Source: Odobenus rosmarus divergens
Taxonomy: Eukaryota; Chordata; Mammalia; Carnivora; Odobenidae
Direction: 5' to 3'
DNA length: 64,000 nt
Assembly: GCF_000321225.1 (NCBI RefSeq)
Contig: NW_004450276.1
Span: 1,334,300-1,398,299 of the forward strand
In this document: positions 49,201 to 60,050 of the stretch, piece after piece
Numbering within the stretch: position 1 is the first letter of the stretch
How the letters are laid out: every line of letters starts with the position of its first letter
Notes under the pieces: generated by a model
What the model saw: the letters and a program-made list of their open reading frames with translations, nothing else
Told to the model about the DNA's origin: nothing
Database searches by the model: none
Program-made: the position numbers and the translations under genes

Positions 49201-52200
49201 AAGAGCTCTATATCAACTGTTGCACCTAACAAAAAACTCATACAGGTATGCATTTAGTTTCTGCCAAAAAAAATTCTGTTATTGATATGTGGAAGACTTT
49301 TTTGTAGCAAATTCTTAAACCTTTTAAACTGGTGCTTTGTACTTTTATTTGAATGAACAGAGATTGAATCTGATGAGTCATATGTCTTTGAGTCACTTTC
49401 ATTTTCTATTTCCCAGATAAGAAGTTATATAGACATTCTCACATTCATTATTAATAATAATCATAAAAAATAAAATTCAAATATAGCTATTGGCTATTTA
49501 TTGCCTCACTTTATTAAAAAAGGAGGATGCACTAAATTTTAAAAGTTAGGAGGCAATAAATATGAAATAAACTTAATGAGATCAGACATAATGCCAATTT
49601 CCATAGTACATGTACATCTAATTTCTGAAACAGGTTTTCTTTTAATTTCAGGGTAAATAACTGTATAATAGGCTAAAGATAATAAAAGGCTAACAAACAC
49701 AATGATAAAAGAAAAAATAGATAGTGATACTTGTAATATAAAAGATCTACCAAATATCATAACCACTTACTTCAATTTCATATTCATGAGATAGAAGCAA
49801 TGTTTGCATTTTATCTTATTTTATTTTAATTCCAGTAGAGTTAACATACAGTGTTATGTTAGTTTCAGGTGTAGAATTTAGTTATTTGTCACTTACATAC
49901 AATACCCAGTGCTCATCACAAGGGCACTCCTTAAGCCCCATCCCCTGTTTAACCCATCCCCCACCATACCCCCCTGTAACCATCAGTTTGTTCTCTATAG
50001 TTCTTGATTTGTCTCTCTTTTTTCTCCTTTGCTCATCTGTTTTGTTTCTTAAACTCCGCATATGAGTAAAATCATGTTTTTTGTCTTTCTCTGGCTGACC
50101 TATTTTGCTTAGCATTATACCCTCTAGCTCCACCCATGTCATTGCAAATGGCAGGATTTCATAGTGTTTGCATTTTTAATGTATGTCCCAAAAAAACTAA
50201 TTAGAAAACTATCATATGTTCATTTTGTTTTCTATTTTGGATGATTTTGAAGCATTACCAAACTACAGAACACCTGATTTGGAAATACCAAAAGTCACAG
50301 ATTTTCAAAACACATTATCCTTTATTTTCTGTGTGAAAAGAAATTTATATTCTCAGGACCCCTGGGTGGCATAGTCGGTTAAGCATCTGCCTTCGACTCA
50401 GGTCATGATCCCAGAGTCCCATGTCAGGCTCCCTGCTCACTGGGGAGCCTGCTTCTCCCTCTGCCTGCCCTCCCCCTGCTTGTGTTCTCTCTTTCTCTCT
50501 GTCAAATAAATAAATAAAATCTTAAAAAAAAACAGAAAGAAATGTATATTCTCTCTTCAAGCTATATAATATTTCCCACAAAATATGTGTAAATAAATCT
50601 ATATGCCTGTACAATATTCTTTAGAGAGTAAGACCCATGCCTGAACTAATTTCAAGATTTAAGTATAGTATTATTCAAAACAGATCCATTCTTTTTATTG
50701 AGTCAAATTCCCTTTAGGAAAATTTATAGGAATGTTGATAATTGTGGTACCTACAGAGGTTGGAGATAATAGAAATTCTTGGTACTGAAAACCGCAATTT
50801 TCTAATGTTTGTATTAACAGGTCTCTGAAAAGAAAGAGTAAGAGAAAAAAGAAAAACTTTCACCCTATAGTTGGAAATGGGGTTCTTATATAAAAAAATT
50901 ATATATAAACTTCATTTTATGTGAAAACTGTTCCTCCACCGAAGTTGTTTAGAAAGTGAATGATCCTAGGTCATAATTATTAAGTCCAGTACTTGAGAAA
51001 TTGCATTTCTCAAAAAAAGATAGAGATGATTTCTATTATAAATAAATAAATAAAGCTGCCAGATAATTTATCCCAACTGGGGCTATATTCTATCCAGAGT
51101 TAGAATCACTAGTCTACTGATGATAAATCTGCTATTGGGATGAACTCTATCTGTAGCAAATCAGATGGGGGAGCACTGATCAGACAGCAGCTGGTTTGAG
51201 GACACGGATACTTTCTAGCTGGGCTACCATCTGAAAGGGCTCTGATCCAGGGCTTCCTTCTCCTAACTGCGGGACAGAAAATGCTTATCAAGAGGAACGT
51301 TTCTTACTGAGAATATTACTACTTCTAAAGAAATCGGCAACAATGTAAGCAGCTAAAATTGAGGAATATCATTCTCATTAAAATATGTACTCATTCTGCA
51401 AAAATTCAAACATACCAAAATGGGAGACAGTCAGGTAAACCTAACTTTGTGAAACTTTATATTATTAATTAGTCAAAATCAATATTAATGGATAAAATAT
51501 ATAATATATATAAAATGTCAGGATGTATGGGTTTATTTTTAAGATTTTATTTCCAAATGGCTCTTACAATATACCAAGTCTAAAATGAACACATCTTATA
51601 TATTTTACCTTGTAGAAGAGAGTTCAAAGCCTTTAACATTTTCTAAAAGAATATATTTCGGTAATTTTTGTAATCTAAAACAAAACAAAAACAAATGGAA
51701 TTCTAAACATGTCATTACTAAAAAGTAAGAAGAAAATCCTTACTTGTGGGAGATTTGAGGTAAGTAAATTTCTCTCTCTCTTTTTATAAAAGGACTTTAT
51801 AGAGGATAGAGACAACTTATATTTTATTCATTTTCCCCATAAAAATGGCATAGCTAATGAAGTTATTAACATTTGAAATGTTATGTTCCATTGAACTTTA
51901 TCAGAAAATATGGGTTCACACAGAGGCTCTGAACTGCACAACTCAAAGGGCTGCCATTTATATAGGATGGCAGCTTCTAGGGTTAGCACAAGTTTCCAGG
52001 CTTTGGGCAACAGCATTCACTAACATTAGCATCATTAATACTGTAAGGAGAGGCAGTAGAATTTAGCTATTAGACTGTAATTCCCTGTCACTCACTATAG
52101 TGGCAACCGCGGAATGGCAAACATTTGCAGTTATTCTATCACTCATGGCAGAAGAAGATAAATGACATGCTCAGTATCTGAAAGCTGCATGTATAAGCTG

Positions 52201-54663
52201 CTAATTGCTATAAAATGACAAATATTACATTCTTCCAGATCCAAAGTTTTAAATTTAAGGTAAGCTTGTACAAAAAATCTAAGTTTTTACCTTGGGAGAA
52301 TACCTAGAACATATAAGAGGCTATTCGTCCTTGGATCAGTCACATCACCTTGCAGGCCAATTCTAAAGGATAAAAAAGGTACAAATAAAACTCACCAAGA
52401 ATCTTCCTTACAGAAAGATACCAAATCACTTTTAAAACATCAAAACTGAGAGAAGTGAAATTAGTTGGTCTTCACAAAAGATATGATCATCTTTGTTGCT
52501 ATAGAGAACAAAATGTATTTATTCACTTAATAAAAACGAAAAAACACTTGCCTATCTAATAAGTATGCTTATTATAAAACAATATGCCAAATGACTTACA
52601 TGAGGCAAAGAAGAGAACAAAGAAGAACAAATAGTCAATAGAGACTAAAATCAATTACTCTCTTAAAATCACTTTGTTTAGGAAAGACACACAAACACAC
52701 ATACACACAACTGGTTGATGACACCTTTTGCTCTGTCCCAGATGAGACAACAAAAGTTCAGATGAATGGGCAGGGTGGCAACACAGAGTAATGGCACTGA
52801 TAACTAATCACCATCTAAGCAGACCACAGTAGGTAAGACTAAGACAATTTTGTCCAATGTAAAAGTAGAGACTTAATCTGAAAGCTTGATTCTACAAGCA
52901 GCAGTTACAACTTGGTTAGACTAACTAGGTCAGAACAGGACAAGTAGACAGGCAGTATTTCTGTATTTGCACTAGCAATTAGATCTTACAAGTAATATTC
53001 AATGTGATCAAGAATCAAGCAGAAATGAAGACTTGGATTGGGCCTGGGTAGTAGGAACAGAGGACCAGGGTTTAAGACTTGGGTACTTACTAGCTTCATT
53101 GCCTCAGATGAGTTACTTGACATCACTTGTCAGTTCCCTCATACCTTCCAGCAGGGCCAGAACCATCTGTGGATCTGAGGCTCAGATAGACACTTAGAGT
53201 GGACTTGAAGAGATACCTCAGAAACCTTGGGTTCTTCTCACCATGTCCCTTTCCTCTCAGCGTTGCAATGATGACAGTATTACAGAATCAGTTACTGCTG
53301 CCATCAGCAGCTGGAGTTGGGCTGCTGGTAGTAGGGAAAACACAGCAGGCCCCACGCAGTAATGGATGAGGCTACACGGTGCTGGGGCTGCATTCTGTTC
53401 TGTACGTTCTACTTACTGTAGTTAAACAGGCCATATGTTTGCATATGTTTGGAGGCATCTTCACGTGGAATGCTCTCTGCTTTCAGACACAGTTCAGATA
53501 CTGCCTCTCAAAGAACTCCTGCGTCCTGGCATGCAGCAAGCCACTTTCTCCTCTGTACTCTCATGGCACTTCCAGCATTCATTTATTATATAGCTTATAT
53601 CACATTATATGATAATTATTTGTCAGTCATTCCCTTAAACTATAAGCTCCTTGAGGATGGGAACTACAGTATCAAAAGCAATGCCTGGCTTATAAGTGCA
53701 CAATAAATCCTTGGGGAATTAATTTCCTAGAGAGTTGTTTAAATAAAGCAAAACTTAAATGGAAATTAAGCATGAGAATATTCGTTTAAATTAGAATATT
53801 TATTACATGTGATATCCCACTTAAAATCATCTTATACATTTAAGTAGGAATGTATAAAATAATTGATAAATCCTGGCTCTGACATTTTCTAATTGTATGG
53901 CCTTAAAAATATTAACACCTATCCCATAGGCTTGTTAAATTAAATGGCATACTCCACGTAAGACAGAGGATTGTTTCAATTACTTAAAATAATTAAAAAT
54001 ATCTAAATGAAGATGGATTAGTCAAGATTTCACCTAAGATATAATTCCCTGAAACACACAGCCAAATAGCTATTAGAAAAAATAGCTATAATAAAAAAAT
54101 GAATTGCAAAATAGCTATAAAAAATCAGAATTACTCGATGTACATATGAATTCTGAGAAACATAAAATTCACAAACGCATTCTTGATTAGCTTTTAAATT
54201 TTACAGTTAAGTAATTTAGGAATTTAATATTATGAAAATTTACTAACCAGTTAAAAAGATACTCCTGAATACTCATTAGTTTAATTAATCTAAGGTAACT
54301 TAGGTCAGAAATAAATATTGTATCTTAGGTAGGTATAAAAGAGGTCCCATTCAGTCTCTAGCATATCTTTTATTGACCAAACTGCTTTGCTCATTTGGTA
54401 GTAATTGCTATTTCCTTTATGATTAAAGCTGAATTATAAATATGAGTAGATAAAGGGAATTATTTATGAAAATTGTCAAAATTATGAAAATGCAGCTAAT
54501 AGTCTTCAAAGTGTCCATGCTTGAAACTATGGTTTAATTCCCTCGAAAGTACTCTTCCTCAACAGAGAAATATTTATTATACATACCTGGTGAATGGTTG
54601 ACAGGGAGGGCTCATTAAAATCATATTGAAAGACAATTTGTCAAACTCTTCTAGCGTAATGCC
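38494..54663 (-). CDS. TRDMT1: tRNA (cytosine-38-C5)-methyltransferase DNMT2, 3' part of gene (partial)
   Basis: TRDMT1 methylates C38 of tRNA-Asp-GUC, and of some other tRNAs, using S-adenosylmethionine. It is built on a DNA methyltransferase fold. Nine exons join to 1002 nt, 333 codons plus stop, exactly human residues 59-391. Visible motifs: the catalytic PPCQ with Cys79 (motif IV); ENV at 119-121 (motif VI); [10 protein letters not shown] with paired arginines at 160 and 162 (motif VIII); the DNMT2-specific CFT at 292-294 in the target-recognition region; [13 protein letters not shown] (motif IX area); and [19 protein letters not shown] (motif X). The N-terminal exons with the SAM-binding motif I (YSGVGGMHHAL in human) were not found in the remaining 9.3 kb and are probably to the right. 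CUBN lies downstream on the same strand, as in human. Confidence 0.97.
38912..39055 (-). mobile_element. L1 3' UTR fragment, antisense (left part of a split L1)
   Basis: 'taataacagctttatggaga', 'aaatgtacaattcagtggtt' and 'cattcaattccagaacat'-like text ending in 'cctcaaaaagaaa' is the reverse complement of an L1 3' UTR. The same element appears to resume at about 40448. Confidence 0.75.
39056..40447 (+). mobile_element. L1 ORF2 fragment, sense, inserted in or beside antisense L1
   Basis: Contains ORF2 reverse-transcriptase-region text: 'ttgctgatgacatgatatta', and a 113-codon frame at 39370-39711 with [17 protein letters not shown]. It ends near the ORF2 C-terminal and 3' region. A (CA)n expansion sits at 40260-40297. 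Frames are broken and no intact endonuclease is present. Confidence 0.9.
40260..40297 (+). repeat. (CA)n microsatellite inside L1
   Basis: About 19 CA units, just before 'ctggaatactattcagtc' of the L1 3' region. Confidence 0.95.
40448..41100 (-). mobile_element. L1 fragment, antisense (right part of a split L1)
   Basis: 'gcatggatataccacatttt', 'gatttctccacatctttgtc' and 'cttttcatgtgcttactggc' are reverse-complement L1 ORF2 and 3' sequence. They follow on, after a gap, from the piece at 38912-39055. Confidence 0.85.
42170..42404 (+). mobile_element. CAN-SINE, 14-bp TSD
   Basis: 'gggcacctgggtggcttag' head, long (CT)n and (aaat)n tail. It is flanked by aaaaataaaagctg (42156-42169 and 42405-42418). 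It lies antisense to TRDMT1 in its last intron. Confidence 0.94.
42440..42610 (-). repeat. MIR-like fragment
   Basis: 'cccccattctacagaggtgt' and 'gctgctaggattcaaactca' fit the reverse complement of a MIR core. Confidence 0.55.
44126..44255 (-). CDS. TRDMT1: TRDMT1 exon (probably exon 10)
   Basis: A 130-nt exon encoding residues 316-358 plus one base: [20 protein letters not shown], then [20 protein letters not shown] and SDF. The acceptor is TCTTACAG|ATT and the donor TTCG|GTATGT. It contains the motif IX-side helix packing on the catalytic domain. Confidence 0.96.
44256..45303. other. TRDMT1 intron 9
   Basis: 1.05 kb, A+T-rich. No repeat or exon was recognised. Confidence 0.5.
45304..45361 (-). 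CDS. TRDMT1: TRDMT1 exon (probably exon 9)
   Basis: A 58-nt exon encoding the end of codon 296 and residues 297-315, [19 protein letters not shown]. The acceptor is ATCTTTCAG|T and the donor CAG|GTATTG. It differs from human by one residue (TTEDVQ against TAEDVQ). Confidence 0.95.
45362..47388. other. TRDMT1 intron 8
   Basis: 2.0 kb, A+T-rich, with a short (TG)n near 46109 and an A-run near 47240. No exon was recognised. Confidence 0.5.
47389..47732 (-). CDS. TRDMT1: TRDMT1 exon (probably exon 8), target-recognition region
   Basis: The longest exon, 344 nt, encoding residues 182-295 plus two bases. It starts [15 protein letters not shown] and includes the DNMT2-specific poorly conserved loop, then [35 protein letters not shown] and [10 protein letters not shown] with the CFT motif. 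The length equals human exactly; the loop at about 200-225 has diverged. The acceptor is TTAATGCCAG|GTA and the donor AAAGG|GTAGGT. Confidence 0.97.
47733..49077. other. TRDMT1 intron 7
   Basis: 1.35 kb with the trinucleotide repeat 49041-49076 at its 5' end. The rest shows nothing recognised. Confidence 0.5.
49041..49076 (+). repeat. (ATA/ACA)n trinucleotide repeat touching TRDMT1 exon 7 donor
   Basis: (ATA)n then (ACA)n units on the plus strand. On the TRDMT1 strand the intron begins GTATTATTG and continues as (TTG)n(TTA)n, so the donor's downstream bases belong to the repeat. Confidence 0.92.
49078..49161 (-). CDS. TRDMT1: TRDMT1 exon (probably exon 7)
   Basis: An 84-nt exon, phase 0 at both ends, encoding residues 154-181: [20 protein letters not shown], then LHFQVPGQ. 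Arg160 and Arg162 belong to motif VIII. The acceptor is TTACTCCAG|CTT. The donor CAG|GTATTA runs straight into a TTG/TTA trinucleotide repeat. Skipping would remove 28 residues in frame. Confidence 0.94.
49813..50164 (-). mobile_element. Carnivore L1 3' end, 5' truncated, with TSD
   Basis: 352 bp. It reads as the reverse complement of the L1 3' region: 'agttaacatacagtgttatg', 'ccatcagtttgttctctata' and 'ccacccatgtcattgcaaat'. It is flanked by tgtttgcatttt at 49801-49812 and 50165-50176. Orientation is the same as TRDMT1. Confidence 0.92.
50356..50535 (+). mobile_element. CAN-SINE
   Basis: 'gacccctgggtggcatagtc' head and 'aaataaataaataaaatc' tail. The flanks 'aaagaaatttatattctc' and 'aaagaaatgtatattctc' are a TSD with one mismatch. 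It is antisense to TRDMT1, with a small internal deletion in the body. Confidence 0.93.
50755..50824 (-). CDS. TRDMT1: TRDMT1 exon (probably exon 6)
   Basis: A 70-nt exon encoding residues 130 (split) to 153, [19 protein letters not shown] then SPTS. The acceptor is CTTTTCAG|A and the donor TCT|GTAGGT. It is nearly identical to human. Confidence 0.94.
50825..51608. other. TRDMT1 intron 5
   Basis: 784 bases. No repeat or exon was recognised beyond short A+T runs. Confidence 0.5.
51609..51674 (-). CDS. TRDMT1: TRDMT1 exon (probably exon 5), ENV motif
   Basis: A 66-nt exon encoding residues 108 (split) to 129, [21 protein letters not shown]119-N120-V121 is motif VI; its glutamate stabilises the target base. 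The acceptor is GTTTTAG|A and the donor AAG|GTAAAA. Confidence 0.94.
51675..52290. other. TRDMT1 intron 4
   Basis: 616 bases. Nothing was recognised. Confidence 0.5.
52291..52362 (-). CDS. TRDMT1: TRDMT1 exon (probably exon 4)
   Basis: A 72-nt exon encoding residues 84 (split arginine) to 107, [16 protein letters not shown] then YVLGILP. The acceptor is ATCCTTTAG|A and the donor AAG|GTAAAA. Residue 104 is glycine where I recall aspartate in human (ILDILPR). Confidence 0.93.
52363..54586. other. TRDMT1 intron 3
   Basis: 2.2 kb. It has MIR- or L2-like pieces near 53040-53200 and 53640-53715 and is otherwise A+T-rich with nothing coding. Confidence 0.5.
53040..53200 (+). repeat. MIR-like fragment
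   Basis: 'gggtttaagacttgggtact', 'tactagcttcattgcctcag' and 'tgagttacttgacatcact' follow the MIR core in order. Confidence 0.45.
54587..54663 (-). CDS. TRDMT1: TRDMT1 exon (probably exon 3), catalytic PPCQ
   Basis: A 77-nt, phase-0 start exon encoding residues 59-83 plus two bases: [18 protein letters not shown], then PPCQPFT. Cys79 of PPCQ is the nucleophile that attacks C6 of the target cytosine. The acceptor is TTCCTTAG|GGC and the donor CAG|GTATGT. Confidence 0.95.
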
Positions 54664-55350
54664 CTAAGGAATGAACATTTGGGGGAAAAAATATAAAAAG
54701 ATGCATAGAATAGGGAAGAAGGAAAAATGCTAATTGTAACTGAATATATCAGAAATTATAACCCTTAATAGTTTCATTTATAATACTCAAAACTTTATAT
54801 AAACACTTAACAAATTAACTTCAGTTAAACTAACTTTACAAAGCAATCTTACGAAGGAAGTTGGAAAAGTAAATCAAAGCTATGAAAAACTAAGTGACTT
54901 CCCCCAAGACTCAGAGCTGGCCAAAGCAGAGCAGGAATGCTAATTTCCTGAATCCTAAGTGTTTCACGCCTCTGTGACACCTCAAGTCTAACACCACTGT
55001 GTTTTCTGGAGTCAAACATAGAGAACTTCGTTTTACAATTAATGAATTTTTAGCATAGGGCCTAAGAAAAATTTTTAACACCTCTCTATCAATAATATTT
55101 TTTATTTAGGAAATGTGATATACTGACCAGTCACCATCCCTTCCATGTAGGTCTCTGTTAAAATATCACCAAATGAAAAAAGGTCCTGTTTTCAGATATC
55201 CACAATAATTATACTGTTTTACAGTTGTGTGTAGTCAAAAAACTTCCAAAGGTAACAGATAAGATTAATCAATATAATTCCTACTGGGCTAAGCAGTTGA
55301 AAAATATGCTATTTTGCTTCTCTTTTATATATCAGAAGATAAATACAGTA

Positions 55351-55811
55351 CAGTGGTCCCTCCCTTATCTGTGGTCTCACTTCCCAGTTTCAGTCAACCC
55401 CAGCCAATCAGGGTCCAGAAACAAACGACCCTCCTTCTGACTTATGGTCAGATCATTACTAGTCTAACCCTAACGTCACCATGCTTACGTCATTCACCTC
55501 ACCTCATCTCATCATGTAGGCATCTTGTCATCTTACACTACCACAATAAGAAGGGTGAGTACAGTATATTTGGAGAGAGAGAGAGAGAGAGACTGCAATC
55601 ACAACACTTTTACTAAAGTATATTGTTACAATTGTTCTATTTTATCAGATTGTTAATCTCTTACTGTGCCTAATTTATAAATTGCCTTTATCATAGGTAT
55701 GTATGTACAGGAATAAACACGGTATATACACAGAATTCGGTACTAACTGAGGGTTCAGGCGTCCACTGGGGGCCCTAGAAGGTAGTCCCACGTGGATAAG
55801 GGGGTCTGCTG
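55351..55811. mobile_element. Tigger-type non-autonomous DNA transposon
   Basis: About 461 bp bounded by TA dinucleotides. The left end cagtggtccctcccttatct and the right end, reverse complemented as cagcagacccccttatccac, are imperfect terminal inverted repeats. TA target duplication and this end type fit TcMar-Tigger. A (GA)n run lies at about 55574-55592. No transposase is present. Confidence 0.8.
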
Positions 55812-57149
55812 TACACAGAAACAAGCCATGGGTTTTCCAATTCTCATTAAGCACTCTTAGTATAAATGCTTAGCCAGAAACAAGCAACCAGACTAGAATC
55901 AAAACTTTCCTAATTATGACACATTTTTAAGAAGTTCAATGACATGAATAAGGCAGGACAAGCTTTATTCTGAGTTCTGTAAAGAGTGAATTAACCTGGG
56001 GAACCCATCGGTTGTCTCTGTTGTATTAAAAGTTTGAATGTATGTGTCTATCATTTTTAAATCACAGGCTTTGAAGTAGTTTAAGGTGTGTATGTAACCT
56101 AAGAACAAAATTAAACATTGAAAAGTTCCTACCGCACCTCTGAATCCCTGGGTTCTCAGGAAAACAATGTGAAAATCATGCACTGACCAGTCTTGTCAGA
56201 AAACATGGGGCAAAGCAGTACAATCAGACAGCACATCCTACCAAGTTAGAGAGCCTGTCAGCACAGGGCTATTGTGATAAGCAACTTACTGATGTCCTAA
56301 CTGAATATGGATTGATTAAAGCTACATTTCTAAAACTAAAGTAAAAATAAAACAATGATCTTTTACATCGGGAGCATCCTATGTCTAGAATCTGAAGAAA
56401 GTAAACAGAGTTACTGCCTCCAATACAGTTTGGCATAAAGAATTACAATTTTAAAGGATTCTTCAAAATAGTAATTTTTTAAAAAATCAAATGATAGGGC
56501 AGTTATGCAAGAAATAATTAGTCAAACCATTCACAGCTTTATTTAACCTGGCATTGGAAGGCATTAAAATGTGTTGAAATTCAAGAAAGTAGTTACGGAG
56601 ATACACAAATTATCTTTAATAAGTTGGTATTTGCAACCTAACAGAAATCTATTCTTTTTTGATAACCTGGCCATACAAGTCATAAAAACACCTTTGCTTT
56701 CAGAGAACATTAGGTCAGCTCAGTGTGGTAGCACTGTTCATCACATGTTGATGAGCAGTTTTATTGGTCTTCTTACTAGCTTTATTACTTGTTTTTGCAG
56801 AAAGTCTCCTGGCTATGCTTATACGTAATTGTCATTTAAACTTTAGGAAAAACTTGGTAGGTTAGAAAACAACTTTCGACCATTTTGGTAAATTTTAGTT
56901 AATCTAAAGAGAACTGACATTTGTACAATATTCAGTCATACTTCCAATTTTCAAGTATCTTTTATTCCACATGGGTCATGCAGATTTCTTGTTACTCATT
57001 TCTCAGTGTTTGTAAGTTTCTTGTTACTACTATACATAGAAACTTTCTTCTATTATATTTTCTAACAGGTCTTTGTTTGCATATATAGTAAGCTACTGGT
57101 TATCATATTTTTGTAAACAGCGTCCTTAAATGCACTAGTTGTTCCTCAT

Positions 57150-60050
57150 ACTATTTTTAGGACAGTACGTTGTTTGTTTTCCAGGCCTATACAATTATTC
57201 TTTAGAATCCTCCTTAATATTTATATGCTATTTCTCCTGCATGAGTACTTTACCTAACAGTCCACAACAACATTAAATAACAGTGCCAAAGGTAGACATC
57301 CTTGTCTTATTCATTATTTTAGTGAGAATGTTTTTCAAGTTTTACCATGTAGCATGCTACTGGAGTGGGAGATATATGTGCATGTTTGTGTTTAAACAGA
57401 AATATAAACACACACACAAAGCCAGTAAATGACATATACATCTCTAGTAGAATGCATTTGTCCTAATTTTAGTGAAAGATTAAACTTATTGGAAAACCCT
57501 GCAATTTGTCAAATATTTTCTAATACATAGTTTTGCTCTTTCCAATTATTAACATGTTGAATAATAGTAATAGAATTCCTAAGTACTAAATTACTATTAT
57601 ACTTTCCAAAACAAAATCCATTTTAGTTATGCTACATTTTTCTTTTGATGTGCTCTTAATTATTTGGTCATATTTTACTTAGAATTACTGAGTTCATATT
57701 CATAAGATAATGATTTTCCTATTTTGTGGCTTATAGTAAGTGTCCAATAAAAACTGAGTGGATATTTCCTACCATTTCCTGCTCTATGAACTCTGATGTT
57801 ATCTTGTGCATAAATACGACAATCAGATCTTTTTTGAGGACTATATTAATCATCATTATAAAGTAACTTTCTATGACTCTTAAATGCTCTTGCCTTGAAA
57901 TCCATTCTAACTAACATCTATTCTGAAACTGTTATCATTTGTGACCATTTGCCTGGTATCTGTCCATTTTTTAGCTACAATATGTTGTTCATTCAACAAC
58001 ATTCAGAAAGTGATCCACCAACATTGTTGTCTGTGACAACAATGAACCAAGACACAAGGTTTCTGCTCACGTGAAGTTTATATAGTAGTGACTAGTAATT
58101 CCTCATTTTCTACCTAGATGAATTACAGACTTTAGTTTTATTTTACTAGCTATTTTATACCTGAGGAGTTCTGCTCCTGGTTATAACCCTCTCTGTGATT
58201 TTTCAGGCCTGACTGTGGGCAGTTACAAAGGCTTCATCCCACAGGCCTTGAGGGAAAGCTGCCCTTCCCACTCCAGAACTGGAACATGGTCAGCACATCA
58301 AGTCTCTGCAGGCCATTAGGGTCAAGGATTCAGGCGCCCTGGCCAGCACATTCTTCATATATTTGCATGTCTAGTTCTCTTTATCTGTGCCTTGGGCAGA
58401 GGTCCACTGCACGCAGCTCTGCCAGGACCTCCTCATGGGAGAAGGTGGTGGAAATCTGGAAGACACTTCTCCCTACTCTGGCTGGTACTCAGCACTTTCC
58501 CTTCCTAGCCCTCCTCCCTTACAATTTCCCCTAAGGCCAGGACTCCCCAATATTTGTGCTGACACACCTGCTCTACCCCAGTGTGCTGCGGCATGTGGAA
58601 ATGGAGCAGGGGGCCCTGGCGTCTTCTCTTATTTTACAGATGTGCTTATATCACCACAGTAAGTGATAAAGGCTTTACTCTTTTATTTTTGTCTTGCTAT
58701 TTTAATTAGCTACTCCGTCCTTCCCAGCTCAGCTAAGCTCCTAGTGACATTAAATAATGTCCTAAAAAGCCATAGCTTCATTTATCTTTCAAATACACAT
58801 ATTTTTCTGAGTCTCACTTTCTTCTCCTACGTCAATCACGTTATTATTTCTACACTGCAAAGATTCACAACATTTTTACCCAGTTTTCTAACCATAATTT
58901 CTTTCCTGACATGGTAGCTTTATTCCTGCGCTCTCTTCTTGGATTCATCTCTTGCTTAGTTAGATTAAGTGAATGAGTCATTTTTTCAATAAGGGCCCAC
59001 AAGTACTACAGTTCATGAATTGTTGTAGGTTTTATTTTAGGAACTTCTTCCCTCTATTTCTGTTAATATTTTTGTTCCATTTATTTTATTGTCTTTCCCA
59101 GAGATACTAATTATTTTTACTGTAGATCATTTTTGTCTTCAGTAGTTATCATTTATTCTGCAACATTTGATCTGTATTTCTTTTCCGTTTTATTTTGCTT
59201 TCTTTTTCTCAAGCTCTGTCCTTCATTGTTTGCAGCACTGTCCACTTTACTTTTTGCTATGCTGACCTGACTTTCATTTCTATAATGGTTTTATTTTTCT
59301 CCTCTTTCTTCCCTGACCACTGATATTTTTCCAGTCCAATCACTGTCTTATCATTGCTTTTGAGCTGGTGTATATATTTATTTGAGTTCTTGTTTTGAAG
59401 ATACTATGTTTTATTTAATGCCTGAAGCTCATGGAGGCATGTATGTTTGAAATTTTCTTCGGCTTCTTAACATAATTTTCTGTTGTATATTCTGCTTTTT
59501 GTTTACATTTTGTACCTTATTTTTAAAGTACAATATTAGTATAGCCTCAAACTGGTTCCTTTCTCATTATTATTCATTTTTTAATGGAGACCACTTGAAT
59601 CAAGGAGTTTGCTGAAAGATGAGGTGCAATAGGTACTTTGTGGCCACACTGTTTCTGGGAAGGACCTGCACTAGCCTTTAACCTAAGAGCACGCCTCTGT
59701 CCCTAACCCATGATCTTGCATTCAGGGCGGGCAGGAAGTCTATTGCAGTTGCAATGGCACTTTCAGCTCAGGGATCTGGATTTTTCAAATTTCTCTTCTC
59801 CTGACTTAGAACAAACAACCGCCAGGTGTATTTGGTCTTCTCCCTTGCCATTTTCTCCTTCTTGATTCTGCACAAAATATGTAGAGGTTTGCCCATGATT
59901 TTGCCATCCTCATTCAGTTCTGTCCCATTTCCACTGCATTGGACACTATTCTTCATAATTTTCTTTCTTGTTTTGGCTTATCTCTAAATCCTATTTTTAT
60001 TAATGATGGTTTTCCATCCTCCTTTCCCTTCTTTTCTTATTTCTATTAGG
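57150..60050 (-). mobile_element. Probable old antisense L1-derived sequence
   Basis: T-rich sequence with phrases such as 'gacatccttgtcttattcat' and 'tttttcaagttttaccatg' that match reverse-complement L1 ORF2. An L2-like piece may lie near 57980-58080. Boundaries and continuity, especially beyond 58200, are uncertain. Confidence 0.45.

Larger units (their letters stand above)
49162..50754. other. TRDMT1 intron 6
   Basis: Contains the antisense L1 tail at 49813-50164 and the CAN-SINE at 50356-50535. The rest (49162-49800) is A+T-rich with nothing recognised. Confidence 0.55.

Noticed and set aside
2110..50535. tRNA-like internal promoters repeated across the window
   Set aside because: The A- and B-box-like segments belong to the tRNA-derived heads of CAN-SINEs. 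No cloverleaf-forming tRNA gene was found.
58286..58662. G+C-richer stretch with two overlapping plus-strand open frames of 82-91 codons
   Set aside because: I tested this as a possible exon or processed gene. No protein family was recognised, and the sequence sits among decayed repeats.
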